DNA of 64,000 nt from NCBI RefSeq assembly GCF_003668995.1, contig NZ_CP033068.1:3906001-3970000 (forward strand), written 5' to 3'. The notes beneath the pieces are model-generated. The model had not been told where the DNA came from, ran no database searches, and saw only the letters and a list, made by a program, of their open reading frames with translations. Source of the stretch: Flavobacterium sp. 140616W15. Lineage in GTDB: Bacteria; Bacteroidota; Bacteroidia; Flavobacteriales; Flavobacteriaceae. The position numbers were made by a program, and so were the translations under genes. Below are positions 7,736 to 16,874 of the stretch, one piece after another (the first letter of the stretch is position 1; each line of letters starts with the position of its first letter).

Positions 7736-8662
7736 ATGACAGACAAAATCATAAGAATAGGAACTCGCGATAGCGAATTGGCTCTTTGGCAAGCGCATAC
7801 GGTCGATAAAAAACTAAACGATTTAGGATATAAAACCCAAATTATTGCGGTTAAATCACAAGGAGATATATTACTTGACAAACCACTTTACGAACTCGGA
7901 ATAACTGGGATCTTTACGAAAACACTTGATATTGCTATGATTAATGGCGAAATAGATATTGCAGTGCATTCTATGAAAGATGTTCCTACGGCTTTGCCAA
8001 AAGGAATTGTTCAGGCAGCCGTTTTGGAAAGAGCCAATTCATTAGATATTTTGGTTCATAAAGGGAATCTAGACTTCTTAAATGAGTCAGCTACTATTGC
8101 AACTGGAAGTTTACGTCGTCAGGCGCAATGGTTAAACAAATACCCAAATCATAAAGTAGTCGATTTACGTGGAAATGTAAATACACGCATGCAAAAGTTA
8201 AACGATAGTGATTGGAGCGGAGCCGTTTTTGCAGCAGCCGGATTAGAAAGAATCAATTTAAAACCAGGAGATTATATTAATCTGGATTGGATGATTCCGG
8301 CACCTGCTCAAGGTGCAATGGTAGTTGTAGCAATGGAGAATGATAATTTTGCATTGGATGCCCTGACCCAACTTAACGATATCGAAACTGAAATAGTTAC
8401 CTATATCGAACGTCAGTTTTTAAGAACATTAGAAGGAGGTTGTACCGCACCAATAGGAGCTTTGGTTCAATATAATGAAGAAGAAGATACACTTCATTTT
8501 CAAGGCGCTTTGTTTTCATTGGATGGAAAAGTTAAAATGGAAATAGATAAGACTGTTCCAATTGAAGAATGGAAAAAATTAGGATTTAATATGGCAAAAG
8601 AAATTCTTGAAAACGGTGGGGCTGAATTGATGAAAACGATTAAAGAATCTCTAAAAAAATAA
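7736..8662 (+). CDS. hemC: Porphobilinogen deaminase (hydroxymethylbilane synthase)
   Basis: Joins four porphobilinogens into hydroxymethylbilane. The 308-residue protein begins IRIGTRDSELALWQA, the standard N-terminal signature. It has HSMKDVPT with the catalytic aspartate at D82, GSLRRQAQ and DLRGNVNTR arginine-rich substrate-binding blocks at 124-151, and LEGGCTAPIGA with C236 as the attachment cysteine for the dipyrromethane cofactor. The stop codon overlaps the hemD start by one base (TAATG), implying translational coupling. The 174 bp before it are filled by the repeat cassette around the GxxExxY gene. Confidence 0.95.
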   Translation: MTDKIIRIGTRDSELALWQAHTVDKKLNDLGYKTQIIAVKSQGDILLDKPLYELGITGIFTKTLDIAMINGEIDIAVHSMKDVPTALPKGIVQAAVLERANSLDILVHKGNLDFLNESATIATGSLRRQAQWLNKYPNHKVVDLRGNVNTRMQKLNDSDWSGAVFAAAGLERINLKPGDYINLDWMIPAPAQGAMVVVAMENDNFALDALTQLNDIETEIVTYIERQFLRTLEGGCTAPIGALVQYNEEEDTLHFQGALFSLDGKVKMEIDKTVPIEEWKKLGFNMAKEILENGGAELMKTIKESLKK

Positions 8663-9327
8663 TGGCAAAATCAATTCAAATATTATCTACAAAAGTACTT
8701 TCTAGCATTCAAAAACAAGAATTGCAAAAAGCAAATATTGATTTAGTCGAAGCAAATTTCATTGAAACCCAAAATAAACCTTTTAAGATTCAAGATATCA
8801 ATGAAAATTTGATATTTACAAGTCAGAATGCGGTTCATAGCGTTTTATCTGATCCAAAATCAGAAGAATTAAAAAGTAAAAATGTCTTTTGTGTTGGTTT
8901 AAAAACAAAGATATTATTATCTGAAAGCGGATTTAATGTAATAGCTTATACAGGTTACGCAGCGGATTTAGCCGAAATAATAACTCTGATTTATGCTAAT
9001 GAAAGCTATACTTTTTTTAGTGGAAACCTTCGCAGAGAAACATTGCCTAAAGCACTAAAAGATGCTGGGGTAAAATTAAATGAGATTAAAGTGTACGAAA
9101 CTACCTTAACACCTCAAAAAATTACTTCACCAGTAGATGGAATCATGTTTTATAGTCCATCTGGAATTGAAAGTTATCTGAAAGACAATACTATTAAAAA
9201 TGAAAAATGCTTTTGTATTGGAGAAACCACAGCAGAAGCTTTAGAAAAAATTACAAAAAATATCATCATCGCAGATCAACCAACTGTAGAAGATGTTATA
9301 GAAGATGTTTTACACGAATATAAATAA
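8662..9327 (+). CDS. hemD: Uroporphyrinogen-III synthase
   Basis: Cyclises hydroxymethylbilane with inversion of ring D. The family is poorly conserved in sequence. The call rests on length (221 residues), position between hemC and hemE, and recognisable HemD features: IFTSQNAVHSV near residue 51, the VFCVGLKTKILL strand, and the C-terminal IMFYSPSGIESYL and CFCIGETTAEAL blocks. The start ATG overlaps the hemC stop by one base. Confidence 0.88.
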   Translation: MAKSIQILSTKVLSSIQKQELQKANIDLVEANFIETQNKPFKIQDINENLIFTSQNAVHSVLSDPKSEELKSKNVFCVGLKTKILLSESGFNVIAYTGYAADLAEIITLIYANESYTFFSGNLRRETLPKALKDAGVKLNEIKVYETTLTPQKITSPVDGIMFYSPSGIESYLKDNTIKNEKCFCIGETTAEALEKITKNIIIADQPTVEDVIEDVLHEYK

Positions 9328-9375
9328 AACTTTGCAACTCTGTCACTTTGTGGCTTTGCACCTAAAATAAAAACC

Positions 9376-10401
9376 ATGTTAAAAAACGACCTATTCTTAA
9401 AAGCTTTAAAAGGAGAAACAGTTCAACGTCCACCAGTTTGGATGATGCGTCAGGCAGGAAGATATTTACCAGAATTTATCGCTTTGCGTGATAAATATGA
9501 TTTTTTCACCCGTTGTCAAACTCCAGAATTAGCTGCAGAAATCACTGTACAGCCTATTCGTCGCATTGATCCAGATGCTGCAATTTTATTTTCGGATATC
9601 TTAGTAGTTCCACAAGCAATGGGAATTGAAGTATTGATGAAAGAGAATTTTGGTCCGTTTTTGCCAAATCCTATTCGTACAATGCAGGATGTTCAAAGAG
9701 TTTACATTCCGGACATTCAAGAGAGCCTTGGTTACGTAATGGATGCAATTAAACTAACAAAGGAAATGCTGAATGATGAGGTGCCTTTAATTGGTTTTGC
9801 AGGTTCGCCTTGGACAATTTTCTGCTATGCTGTAGAAGGTAAAGGTTCTAAAAGTTTTGATACTGCAAAAGGATTTTGTTTTTCAAACCCAGCAGCAGCA
9901 CACACATTGTTACAAAAAATTACAGACACAACCATTTTATATTTAAAAGAGAAGGTAAAAGCAGGAGTTGATGCTGTTCAAATTTTTGACTCATGGGGAG
10001 GAATGCTTTCACCTGTTGATTATCAAGAGTTTTCATGGAAATACATGAACCAAATTGTTGAAGCTTTGGCTGATCATGCTCCAGTAATTGTTTTCGGAAA
10101 AGGATGCTGGTTTGCTTTAGGCGAAATGGGACAAAGTCGTGCTTCGGCATTAGGAGTTGACTGGACTTGTTCAGCAAGAAATGCTCGTTATTTATCTGGA
10201 GGAAATATTACACTACAAGGTAATTTTGATCCATCAAGATTACTCTCACCAATTCCAACCATTAAAAAAATGGTACATGAAATGATTGATGAGTTTGGAA
10301 AAGATAAATATATTGTAAATTTAGGTCATGGAATTTTGCCACATATTCCTGTAGATCATGCAAAAGCATTTATTGATGCGGTTAAGGAATACGGCAATTA
10401 G
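9376..10401 (+). CDS. hemE: Uroporphyrinogen decarboxylase
   Basis: Decarboxylates the four acetate side chains of uroporphyrinogen III to give coproporphyrinogen III. The 341-residue protein carries the N-terminal signature [17 protein letters not shown] (18-34). ILFSDIL contains D74, the expected pyrrole-binding aspartate. [26 protein letters not shown] and the C-terminal [16 protein letters not shown] are the other standard blocks. It is 48 bp after hemD; that gap holds a short word-like phrase (CTTTGCAACTCTGTCACTTTG). The hem order is interrupted downstream by three non-heme genes before hemF. Confidence 0.95.
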   Translation: MLKNDLFLKALKGETVQRPPVWMMRQAGRYLPEFIALRDKYDFFTRCQTPELAAEITVQPIRRIDPDAAILFSDILVVPQAMGIEVLMKENFGPFLPNPIRTMQDVQRVYIPDIQESLGYVMDAIKLTKEMLNDEVPLIGFAGSPWTIFCYAVEGKGSKSFDTAKGFCFSNPAAAHTLLQKITDTTILYLKEKVKAGVDAVQIFDSWGGMLSPVDYQEFSWKYMNQIVEALADHAPVIVFGKGCWFALGEMGQSRASALGVDWTCSARNARYLSGGNITLQGNFDPSRLLSPIPTIKKMVHEMIDEFGKDKYIVNLGHGILPHIPVDHAKAFIDAVKEYGN

Positions 10402-10418
10402 TATATAGTTATCGGTTG

Positions 10419-10450
10419 CAGATTTCAGACTCACTAAAGGCTGAAATCTG
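10419..10450 (+). terminator. Hairpin after hemE
   Basis: CAGATTTCAG, a 12-base loop, then CTGAAATCTG: a perfect 10-bp stem 18 bp after the hemE stop. There is no T-run behind it, so it may be a pause or processing hairpin rather than a true intrinsic terminator. Confidence 0.4.
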
Positions 10451-10539
10451 TTGCTGAAAATAAATATTTCGGTACGAGATGAAAGACCTAATTGGATAAA
10501 TGTTTGTTTATTTGATGTTTTAAAAGAATGGGAAAATAA

Positions 10540-11193
10540 ATGCTCGCAAACATAAACTTTCATAGAAACTCACCATTCACTTTTATAGAGTATGGTTTTT
10601 ATGCCTATTATGCGTCTGTATTTTTGATGGTTTGGTTATATCCTGAACAATACAATGTTAGCTTGATAAACGATTTAGCAGTATTAATCGTTTTTGAATT
10701 TATAATGGTTCATTCAGGAGTTTTTATGGCAGTTTTACCAAAGAGGTACTCTATTTTGGTCTTTTTTCCCATGTTTGGTCTTTTTGCATATAGTTTTAAT
10801 AATTCTGTTATTGATACAAATATTTTTTATATTTATTTGCTGACAGTTTTAAATAGAATGCGATTTGCTTTTTCAAATGTTAGTATTGAAGTTAGAGCAA
10901 TAGAAATCGCAAAATCAGTTTTTCGAGCTATATTATATTGTACCCTACTTTGTGCCACTGCATTAGGAAATGAGTTTATACCAAAATTGGGACTTACCTC
11001 CGAATTTTTGCAGAAATATCATTACTTTGATACAATTAAATCTAGTGGGTTAATTATGGAAAAGCCTTATATAGCAATGTGTATGGGTTTTTTATATTAT
11101 TCATTACCCGTTTTATTTTTCTTGTTCAGAATAATAAAACGTGCTCATCATTCTTATTTTGTAAATGAAAGAGTGATAAAAAGATATTCTTAA
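10540..11193 (+). CDS. Membrane protein of unknown function in the heme region
   Basis: A 217-residue protein that I cannot place in a family. It has about five or six hydrophobic segments (roughly residues 15-35, 42-66, 70-88, 93-108, 128-145 and 180-198) and ends in a basic tail (RIIKRAHHSYFVNERVIKRYS), so the C-terminus is probably cytoplasmic. It carries no heme-binding CXXCH or other cofactor motif. The start is an ATG preceded by GGGAAAATAA. It lies between hemE and hemF in the same orientation, which invites a role tied to heme or its transport, but that is position only. Confidence 0.75.
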   Translation: MLANINFHRNSPFTFIEYGFYAYYASVFLMVWLYPEQYNVSLINDLAVLIVFEFIMVHSGVFMAVLPKRYSILVFFPMFGLFAYSFNNSVIDTNIFYIYLLTVLNRMRFAFSNVSIEVRAIEIAKSVFRAILYCTLLCATALGNEFIPKLGLTSEFLQKYHYFDTIKSSGLIMEKPYIAMCMGFLYYSLPVLFFLFRIIKRAHHSYFVNERVIKRYS

Positions 11194-11259
11194 ATTGCTG
11201 AAATGTTGATGATGCAATAGATAATATTAGAAACTTTGCAGAAAATAAAATATTAAAAT

Positions 11260-11640
11260 ATGCTAAACAAAGGATTACGAGACGAAGAAAGTACCCGAAT
11301 AGACAATGTGCTTAAAGTATTAATGTCTATTGGATTCTTGCCTAAGTTTTGGAATGTAGAAGACACGAGTCTTATAGATAATGACCTTAAAAACTTTGGT
11401 TTAAGCGTGGAGAGCCTAGTTAATCTTAGCGAAAAAGATTTAATTACACTTCTGGTTCGATGTCATTTAGATTGGAATCAATTAGAGTTATTTGGAGATT
11501 TTCTAGTTAAATTCTCAATTGTTGAAAATTATAATTTTTCAGGAAAAGCAATTGCTATTTATGAATATATTCAACAAGAAAGCAAGACTTTTTCATTTGG
11601 AATCATTAGCAAAATAGCTTCAGCAAAAGCAAATTTATAA
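11260..11640 (+). CDS. Hypothetical protein, 126 aa, in the heme region
   Basis: A soluble 126-residue protein of unknown family. It looks mostly helical and mildly acidic, starting MLNKGLRDEESTRIDNVLKVLMSIGFLPKFW. It has no signal peptide or membrane segment. It is separated by 66 bp from the unknown membrane protein upstream and by 10 bp from the acetyltransferase downstream, and is probably in the same transcript that runs into hemF. Confidence 0.7.
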   Translation: MLNKGLRDEESTRIDNVLKVLMSIGFLPKFWNVEDTSLIDNDLKNFGLSVESLVNLSEKDLITLLVRCHLDWNQLELFGDFLVKFSIVENYNFSGKAIAIYEYIQQESKTFSFGIISKIASAKANL

Positions 11641-11650
11641 TCAAGTGTTA

Positions 11651-12184
11651 ATGTATAAAAATGTGGACTTTCAAATAACGATCTTAACTTCAAAAGATGC
11701 AGTAAGTCTTCATGAATTAATGCTTTCGAATACGGAACAGTTTAAAAGATATTTTCCTAAAACACTAGCTAAAAATCTAACACTTGAAGCTTCAGAAAGG
11801 TATATTTTGGAGAAACATCAAGAGATTCAATTGAATTCTGAACTTACATATGCAATTAAAGAAAATAGGACTGGTAAAATTGCAGGGTTAATTATTATCA
11901 AAAAATTGAATTGGGAGACCAAACAAGGTGAATTTGCTTATTGTATTGGATTAGAATATCAAGGAAAGGGCTGGATGTCTGAGGCCGTAAGTCAAATTTC
12001 AAATTATGTGTTCAATGAATTACAATTGAAAACATTACAAATCATTTCTCATAAAACAAATTTCGGAAGTATTAAAGTCGCAAAAAAATGCGGATTCATA
12101 TGGAGAAAAACATTAATAAATGAATTTACTCCAACAGATGAACTTCCTTTAGATATGGAACTATACGAACTAACAACAAGATGA
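11651..12184 (+). CDS. GNAT-family N-acetyltransferase (RimJ/RimL-like)
   Basis: A 177-residue GNAT protein counted from the ATG at 11651; a GTG two codons earlier is less likely. The acetyl-CoA-binding region is seen in EFAYCIGLEYQGKGWMSEAV, with the QGKGWM turn in place of the usual R/Q-x-x-G-x-G/A. The C-terminal half has the SHKTNFGSIKVAKKCGF block typical of the RimJ/RimL subgroup. The substrate is unknown. Its stop overlaps the hemF start by four bases (ATGA), so translation of the two is coupled. Confidence 0.82.
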   Translation: MYKNVDFQITILTSKDAVSLHELMLSNTEQFKRYFPKTLAKNLTLEASERYILEKHQEIQLNSELTYAIKENRTGKIAGLIIIKKLNWETKQGEFAYCIGLEYQGKGWMSEAVSQISNYVFNELQLKTLQIISHKTNFGSIKVAKKCGFIWRKTLINEFTPTDELPLDMELYELTTR

Positions 12185-13086
12185 AAGAACAATTTTATAA
12201 ATACATACAAAGTCTTCAAGATACAATAGTTACAGGATTAGAAGCAGTTGATGGTCAAGTGAAATTCCGCGAAGACATCTGGGAACGCCCAGAAGGCGGA
12301 GGAGGAAGAACACGTGTAATCGAAAACGGAGCTGTCTTTGAAAAAGGCGGTGTTAATATATCGGCAGTTCATGGTAAATTACCAGAAGCCATGCAAAAAA
12401 TGTTCAATGTAGGTGAAGCTGATTTTTTTGCATGTGGATTAAGTTTGGTGTTACATCCAAAAAGTCCAATGGTTCCTACGGTACATGCCAATTGGCGTTA
12501 TTTTGAAATGTATGATGAGAAAGGAAAAGTAATTCAGCAATGGTTTGGCGGAGGACAGGATTTAACGCCTTATTATTTGTTTGAAGAAGATGCTAAGCAC
12601 TTTCATCAGACTTGTAAAACAGCTTGTGATAAGCATAATCCAGGGTTTTACCCAAAATATAAAAAACAATGCGACGCTTATTTCTGGAATGCACATCGCA
12701 ACGAAGCTCGAGGAATTGGAGGATTGTTCTTTGATTATTGCAAGGCTACAGATGACATGAGTATGCAGGATTGGTATAATTTTGTTACTGAAGTAGGAAA
12801 TAGTTTTCTAGAAGCTTATGTTCCAATTGTAGAAAGAAGAAAAGCTTTATCATATACTGAAGAGCAAAGAAAATGGCAAGAAATTCGTCGTGGTCGTTAT
12901 GTTGAGTTTAATCTAGTTCATGATAAAGGTACCTTATTTGGTTTAAAAACTAATGGTCGAATCGAGAGCATATTAATGAGTTTGCCACCTCATGTACAAT
13001 GGGTTTATGATCATCATCCCGAAGCAGGGAGTGATGAGGAAAAATTAATAAAAGTGTTAGAAAACCCAGTTGATTGGATTCAATAA
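12181..13086 (+). CDS. hemF: Oxygen-dependent coproporphyrinogen III oxidase
   Basis: Oxidatively decarboxylates coproporphyrinogen III to protoporphyrinogen IX using O2, without a metal or SAM. The 301-residue protein has EGGGGRTRVIENG (38-50), the VHANWRYFE strand, WFGGGQDLTPYY and NEARGIGGLFFDY, all standard HemF blocks. The use of HemF rather than HemN for this step fits an aerobic lifestyle. Any HemN would be elsewhere. It starts inside the end of the acetyltransferase gene (4-bp overlap). Confidence 0.95.
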   Translation: MKEQFYKYIQSLQDTIVTGLEAVDGQVKFREDIWERPEGGGGRTRVIENGAVFEKGGVNISAVHGKLPEAMQKMFNVGEADFFACGLSLVLHPKSPMVPTVHANWRYFEMYDEKGKVIQQWFGGGQDLTPYYLFEEDAKHFHQTCKTACDKHNPGFYPKYKKQCDAYFWNAHRNEARGIGGLFFDYCKATDDMSMQDWYNFVTEVGNSFLEAYVPIVERRKALSYTEEQRKWQEIRRGRYVEFNLVHDKGTLFGLKTNGRIESILMSLPPHVQWVYDHHPEAGSDEEKLIKVLENPVDWIQ

Positions 13087-13120
13087 TAATTTTTAAAATC
13101 TAGATTAAACAGGATATATC

Positions 13121-13140
13121 GCTCCACTGGAGCTTTGCTT
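13121..13140 (+). terminator. Short hairpin after hemF
   Basis: GCTCCA C TGGAGC followed by TTTGCTT, 35 bp after the hemF stop. The stem is six base pairs with a one-base centre, so in practice the loop would open further. It is a weak terminator candidate, or a copy of a dispersed intergenic motif. Confidence 0.35.
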
Positions 13141-13178
13141 AGAAAATATATTAAATTGACTTATCATAGATATAGAAA

Positions 13179-14123
13179 ATGGATCTAAAACTGATTTATA
13201 TTATGTTTTTTACAGGAGTTTTTGGGTGTTATGCTCAAAAAGATTCTCTTCAAAATTCATATTTTAAATCATATAATGATAAAGTAACAGCGAGTATTTA
13301 CTATCTGGATACATCCAATAATTTTCAGATCGTTTACCCTGTTTCAGAAAAGGAGAACGCAACACTTGATTTGATTCCAAATCGAAAAGAACAATTAGGA
13401 GTTTCGCTTTCGTTTAAGTTTGTTGATTTGTCATTTGGCTTTTCACCAAAATTTTTAAATGCAAATAAAGATAATATTGACTCTAAGCTTTTAAATTTTA
13501 ATGCAAGATTGTATCATAAACAATGGATGCAAAGCTTTACTTATTTTTATCAAAAAGGGTTTTATGTAAGTCAAGATGGTATAAATGCTGCTTTTCCAGG
13601 ATTTCGTTCCTTAAAAATAGGAGGTGCTACATCTTATATTTTCAATAAAAAATTCTCGTATAAGGCAATTGCTGGTCAGAACGAGTCGCAGACGAAGAGC
13701 GCAGGGAGTTTTATTCCTAATTTTTCGGCTTATTACACTAACATAAAATACAAATCGCCAGAGGATAGAATAAACGGAGATGTATATTTATTTTCGCTAG
13801 CACCATCTTATTTTTATAATTTGGTTTTAGGAAAACATCTTTTGGTTTCAGCTGGATTATCTATAGGTGCCGGAGTCTACGTTACTGATGGAGAGACAAA
13901 GGTGCTTTATGAAATTGATACAAGTTTTAAAATGGGTTACAATTCCGATTCATTTTTCGTGTTTATGAATGTTAATCATCTCAATTTTATTCAGGATGAA
14001 ACTAATACTATTGGTTTAAACGATAATATATCAACATTTAAGATTACGGCGGGTTATCGATTTAATGCTCCAAAAAAAGTGACTGAGATTTATGATAAAA
14101 TAAATCAAAAAACAGGATTATAA
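13179..14123 (+). CDS. Outer-membrane beta-barrel protein, DUF4421-like
   Basis: A 314-residue secreted protein with a signal peptide (MDLKLIYIMFFTGVFGCYAQ). The rest is made of alternating amphipathic strands ending in aromatics, as in a small outer-membrane barrel. The layout, with an early LIPNRKEQLGVSLSFKFVDLSFGF block, resembles Bacteroidetes DUF4421 proteins. I am moderately sure of that family and know no function for it. The C-terminal residues after the last strand (KKVTEIYDKINQKTGL) are not the usual barrel end. It ends at a bidirectional terminator facing the next gene. Confidence 0.65.
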   Translation: MDLKLIYIMFFTGVFGCYAQKDSLQNSYFKSYNDKVTASIYYLDTSNNFQIVYPVSEKENATLDLIPNRKEQLGVSLSFKFVDLSFGFSPKFLNANKDNIDSKLLNFNARLYHKQWMQSFTYFYQKGFYVSQDGINAAFPGFRSLKIGGATSYIFNKKFSYKAIAGQNESQTKSAGSFIPNFSAYYTNIKYKSPEDRINGDVYLFSLAPSYFYNLVLGKHLLVSAGLSIGAGVYVTDGETKVLYEIDTSFKMGYNSDSFFVFMNVNHLNFIQDETNTIGLNDNISTFKITAGYRFNAPKKVTEIYDKINQKTGL

Positions 14124-14124
14124 A

Positions 14125-14159
14125 AAAAATGGCTAACATATTGAATGTTAACCATTTTT
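14125..14159. terminator. Bidirectional terminator
   Basis: A-run, then ATGGCTAACAT, a short loop, ATGTTAACCAT and a T-run, lying between convergent genes (DUF4421-like and the 598-aa secreted protein). The stem has one mismatch. A near-identical core occurs in the terminator at 26691-26726. Confidence 0.85.
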
Positions 14160-14174
14160 AGAAATATATCTAAA

Positions 14175-15971
14175 TTATTTACCAAGTTCCTCAACAAAAT
14201 CTAAGGTTTGTAAAATAATATTTTTGTTTGATTGTAGCGAATTCAATTTCAATTCAAACTTCAATTTGTTGTTTTTTAATTTTTTAGAAGACAAAATTGA
14301 AATATCACTAAACTGTTTTGCTAATTGGTCGAGCCTTTTAACATCCGCAATTTTAGGTTTTTCAGAATTTTTATAAGCATTTGCTGTTTCAGCAATGTTT
14401 AATTTTGCCAAAAAGTAATTTGTTTTTAGTTCTTTTTGAGTGTCTTTTGCAAACCCACCATCACCAGACTGTAAGTAATCAAGACTATTTCCTATTACTA
14501 TCACATCATTATCTTTAAGGATAAACATGTCACCGTATTCTTTGGTTCCTGTTATTTCGTAATAATTACCCTTTTGTACCAATAGGTTTTTACGAACACC
14601 TAATTGAATCAATTTGTCGCCAAAAGTAGGATGAGTAGAAGTGAAAATTATAGAAAAAAGCGGAACTGTCTTTTCTATTTTTTTTAGGACTTCAGTTTCT
14701 TCATAATTCTCGTCGTATTCATACGTTTTTTTAGTTATCTCTATTTCTTTGGTGCCGTATAAAAACATGCTTAAATCACCATCAAATAATCTTGCAGTAG
14801 CTTCTTCATCAACAATAGTCGAAATCAAATCAGTTACAATAGCAATATCTTCCTTCTGGAATTTAGGATTATCTAATATCTTACTTGTTAACAATGGAAT
14901 ATTTTCCAGTGCTGCTTTAGAATTAATGTGGTACGATAAATATCCTAATGGTTTTTGGTTAGGGAAATATTTAAAAATTCGATTATTAATTCTTCTATTG
15001 GTTATTTTACCTGCAATTGTAGCAATAGGATCACTATATTCAACAATTTGTTCCAAGCGAGCACCGTTATTGTCAAAATAAAAATCAATGTTCATTCCTT
15101 TTACAAAATCACCATAATTTTTTTGTGTAGGTAAAAATTCTTTATAGGTTGTAAATGGATATAAAACACCAAAACTTTTATAAAATGAAGACATAGCAGT
15201 ACCATAATCAACCCAGGAACTAATATCGGCATTCGCAGTTATTTTATCAGAAGTTGGAGCAGTAAAACCATTTTCAAAAAGAGCTTTAACAAAGTTCGTT
15301 TGTTCAATTAGTTGTAAACTATCAAAAGCGACACGTTCTCTTTCATATTTTTTAAAATCTTCATCGGCTATAAGACTATCTATTCGAATTCTTTCTTCCA
15401 TTTCCTCTTCAGTTTCTTCAGCTGGCTCTTCAACAGTTTCTTCTGTAGCTACTTCGAGAGTTACTTCTTCTTGAATAGAATCATTTTCGTATAGATTAGA
15501 AGGATATTTTTTGGTAAACTCAATAATTACAAAGTAGTTATCATTCCATGCTATTGAAGTTTTTTTATCTCCAGTTGTTAAAAGAGTATATAGAGGAAAC
15601 TCTTGAATTGTAGCTTGTGGTAACGAATCGGCTTCTTTTTTTGCATTTAATTTTTGCATGAAGTCCTTGATTTTACTTCTGTTTCTTACCGGAATTGTAA
15701 TTTGATAATATGGAGTTTCGCCAGTAAAATTTCCGTTAACGGTTGTCTTCTGGTCTAATTTAAAAAGATCTGCATATAGTTGAAAATCAAAATCGGCATT
15801 TTTTTCCTTGTATTGCTTTATTAATGAATGATTTAATACATCAGCGACACTTACTTTTTTCGAAAGTTGGTCGCCATTAAACTGTATAAAATAATCGTAT
15901 TTTTTAGAAATTGCCTGACTATTGGCTACTAAAGTTATTAATAGAATTAAATAAGTAAAGAACTGTTTCAT
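14175..15971 (-). CDS. Secreted protein of unknown function, 598 aa
   Basis: A long exported protein with a clear signal peptide (MKQFFTYLILLITLVANSQA). A strongly acidic low-complexity region near residues 165-200 (TEETVEEPAEETEEEMEER) separates an N-terminal domain from a larger C-terminal domain. It has no sorting domain or membrane anchor. The C-terminal part, with repeated long hydrophobic strands and a SILSSKKLKNNKLKFELKLN segment, vaguely resembles DUF4836-type Bacteroidetes proteins; I would not assert that. It is 41 bp downstream of the lipoprotein gene on the same strand, and the two are probably co-expressed. Confidence 0.75.
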   Translation of the reverse strand: MKQFFTYLILLITLVANSQAISKKYDYFIQFNGDQLSKKVSVADVLNHSLIKQYKEKNADFDFQLYADLFKLDQKTTVNGNFTGETPYYQITIPVRNRSKIKDFMQKLNAKKEADSLPQATIQEFPLYTLLTTGDKKTSIAWNDNYFVIIEFTKKYPSNLYENDSIQEEVTLEVATEETVEEPAEETEEEMEERIRIDSLIADEDFKKYERERVAFDSLQLIEQTNFVKALFENGFTAPTSDKITANADISSWVDYGTAMSSFYKSFGVLYPFTTYKEFLPTQKNYGDFVKGMNIDFYFDNNGARLEQIVEYSDPIATIAGKITNRRINNRIFKYFPNQKPLGYLSYHINSKAALENIPLLTSKILDNPKFQKEDIAIVTDLISTIVDEEATARLFDGDLSMFLYGTKEIEITKKTYEYDENYEETEVLKKIEKTVPLFSIIFTSTHPTFGDKLIQLGVRKNLLVQKGNYYEITGTKEYGDMFILKDNDVIVIGNSLDYLQSGDGGFAKDTQKELKTNYFLAKLNIAETANAYKNSEKPKIADVKRLDQLAKQFSDISILSSKKLKNNKLKFELKLNSLQSNKNIILQTLDFVEELGK

Positions 15972-16012
15972 TTATGGTTAGAGTTTGTTTTAGGGATTAT
16001 AAATTGTGTGTA

Positions 16013-16645
16013 CTAAGGAGTTAATCGGATTGTATTATTCATTAAAGATGATTTCTTAAGCACGCTGTACATGCTTTGTTTTAAAAAAACGGTCTTTTTA
16101 TTTTTAGATATCTTACTGTTCGGGTTTTCAGAAATTGCAATATCACGGTCAAAAGTATAAATAGAGATAATGTTTGCCTGTTCTAAATCCTGTTTCTTCT
16201 TTTGGTCTTTTACCAAGTTTTCAGGAACAGGATAAGAAGCAATTCTCTCAAAGCCTTTTGTACTACTGTTAAAATGTATTTGATCACTTTGGTTATTAAT
16301 GCTATTCACAACAGCATTAAGCGCCTTTAAATTCGCGTAATTCAGTTTAATAATGAAAATATAATTCTGAAAATCGGTTTTGGTGTTTACTCCTGTAATT
16401 CCTTCAATTTTTAAGGCTTTCGCTTTAAAATCGGCTAATTTTTTTGTGATTTCTTGTTCATTTGGAATTTTCACACCATCAACTTCTTCAAGCCAAATGG
16501 CAGATTTTGTTTTGAACCATGATTTCGAAAAATCAATCATAAGCGTATATTCACCACTTTGGTCATCATGGTGTTTGATTCGTTCTGTTATCTCAAAACA
16601 TCCAGTTAAGAGTAAACAGCAACATAAAGCGAGAAATTTCTTCAT
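16013..16645 (-). CDS. Lipoprotein of unknown function, 210 aa
   Basis: The N-terminus MKKFLALCCCLLLTGC is a lipoprotein signal with the lipidated cysteine at C16. It has the unusual feature of three consecutive cysteines inside the hydrophobic core. The mature part is a soluble mixed alpha/beta domain without a motif I recognise. It begins a two-gene unit with the 598-residue secreted protein. The gene diverges from hemB across 229 bp. Confidence 0.75.
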   Translation of the reverse strand: MKKFLALCCCLLLTGCFEITERIKHHDDQSGEYTLMIDFSKSWFKTKSAIWLEEVDGVKIPNEQEITKKLADFKAKALKIEGITGVNTKTDFQNYIFIIKLNYANLKALNAVVNSINNQSDQIHFNSSTKGFERIASYPVPENLVKDQKKKQDLEQANIISIYTFDRDIAISENPNSKISKNKKTVFLKQSMYSVLKKSSLMNNTIRLTP

Positions 16646-16782
16646 TCTGCAAATTTAAATCTAAATATTTGAAAAACCATGATATAAGAAGATTCTGAAA
16701 AAATATTTTTAAAACAGTAAATTTTAGATAATATTAACGCATTCTAAACAATGCTAAAAGCCTTATTCTGTTGATTTTTCTT

Positions 16783-16790
16783 TAACTTTG
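16783..16790 (+). promoter_or_regulatory. Candidate -7 element for hemB
   Basis: TAACTTTG matches TAnnTTTG, 84 bp before the hemB start. A convincing -33 TTG is not seen at 17-23 bp. If used, it gives hemB a leader of roughly 75-80 nt. Confidence 0.4.
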
Positions 16791-16874
16791 CGACACAATT
16801 TTAATTTCAACTTTAAAATGAATGTGAAGTCGATTTTGCAGTAGCATTCTTTTAAAAAAATATAAAAATCATAT

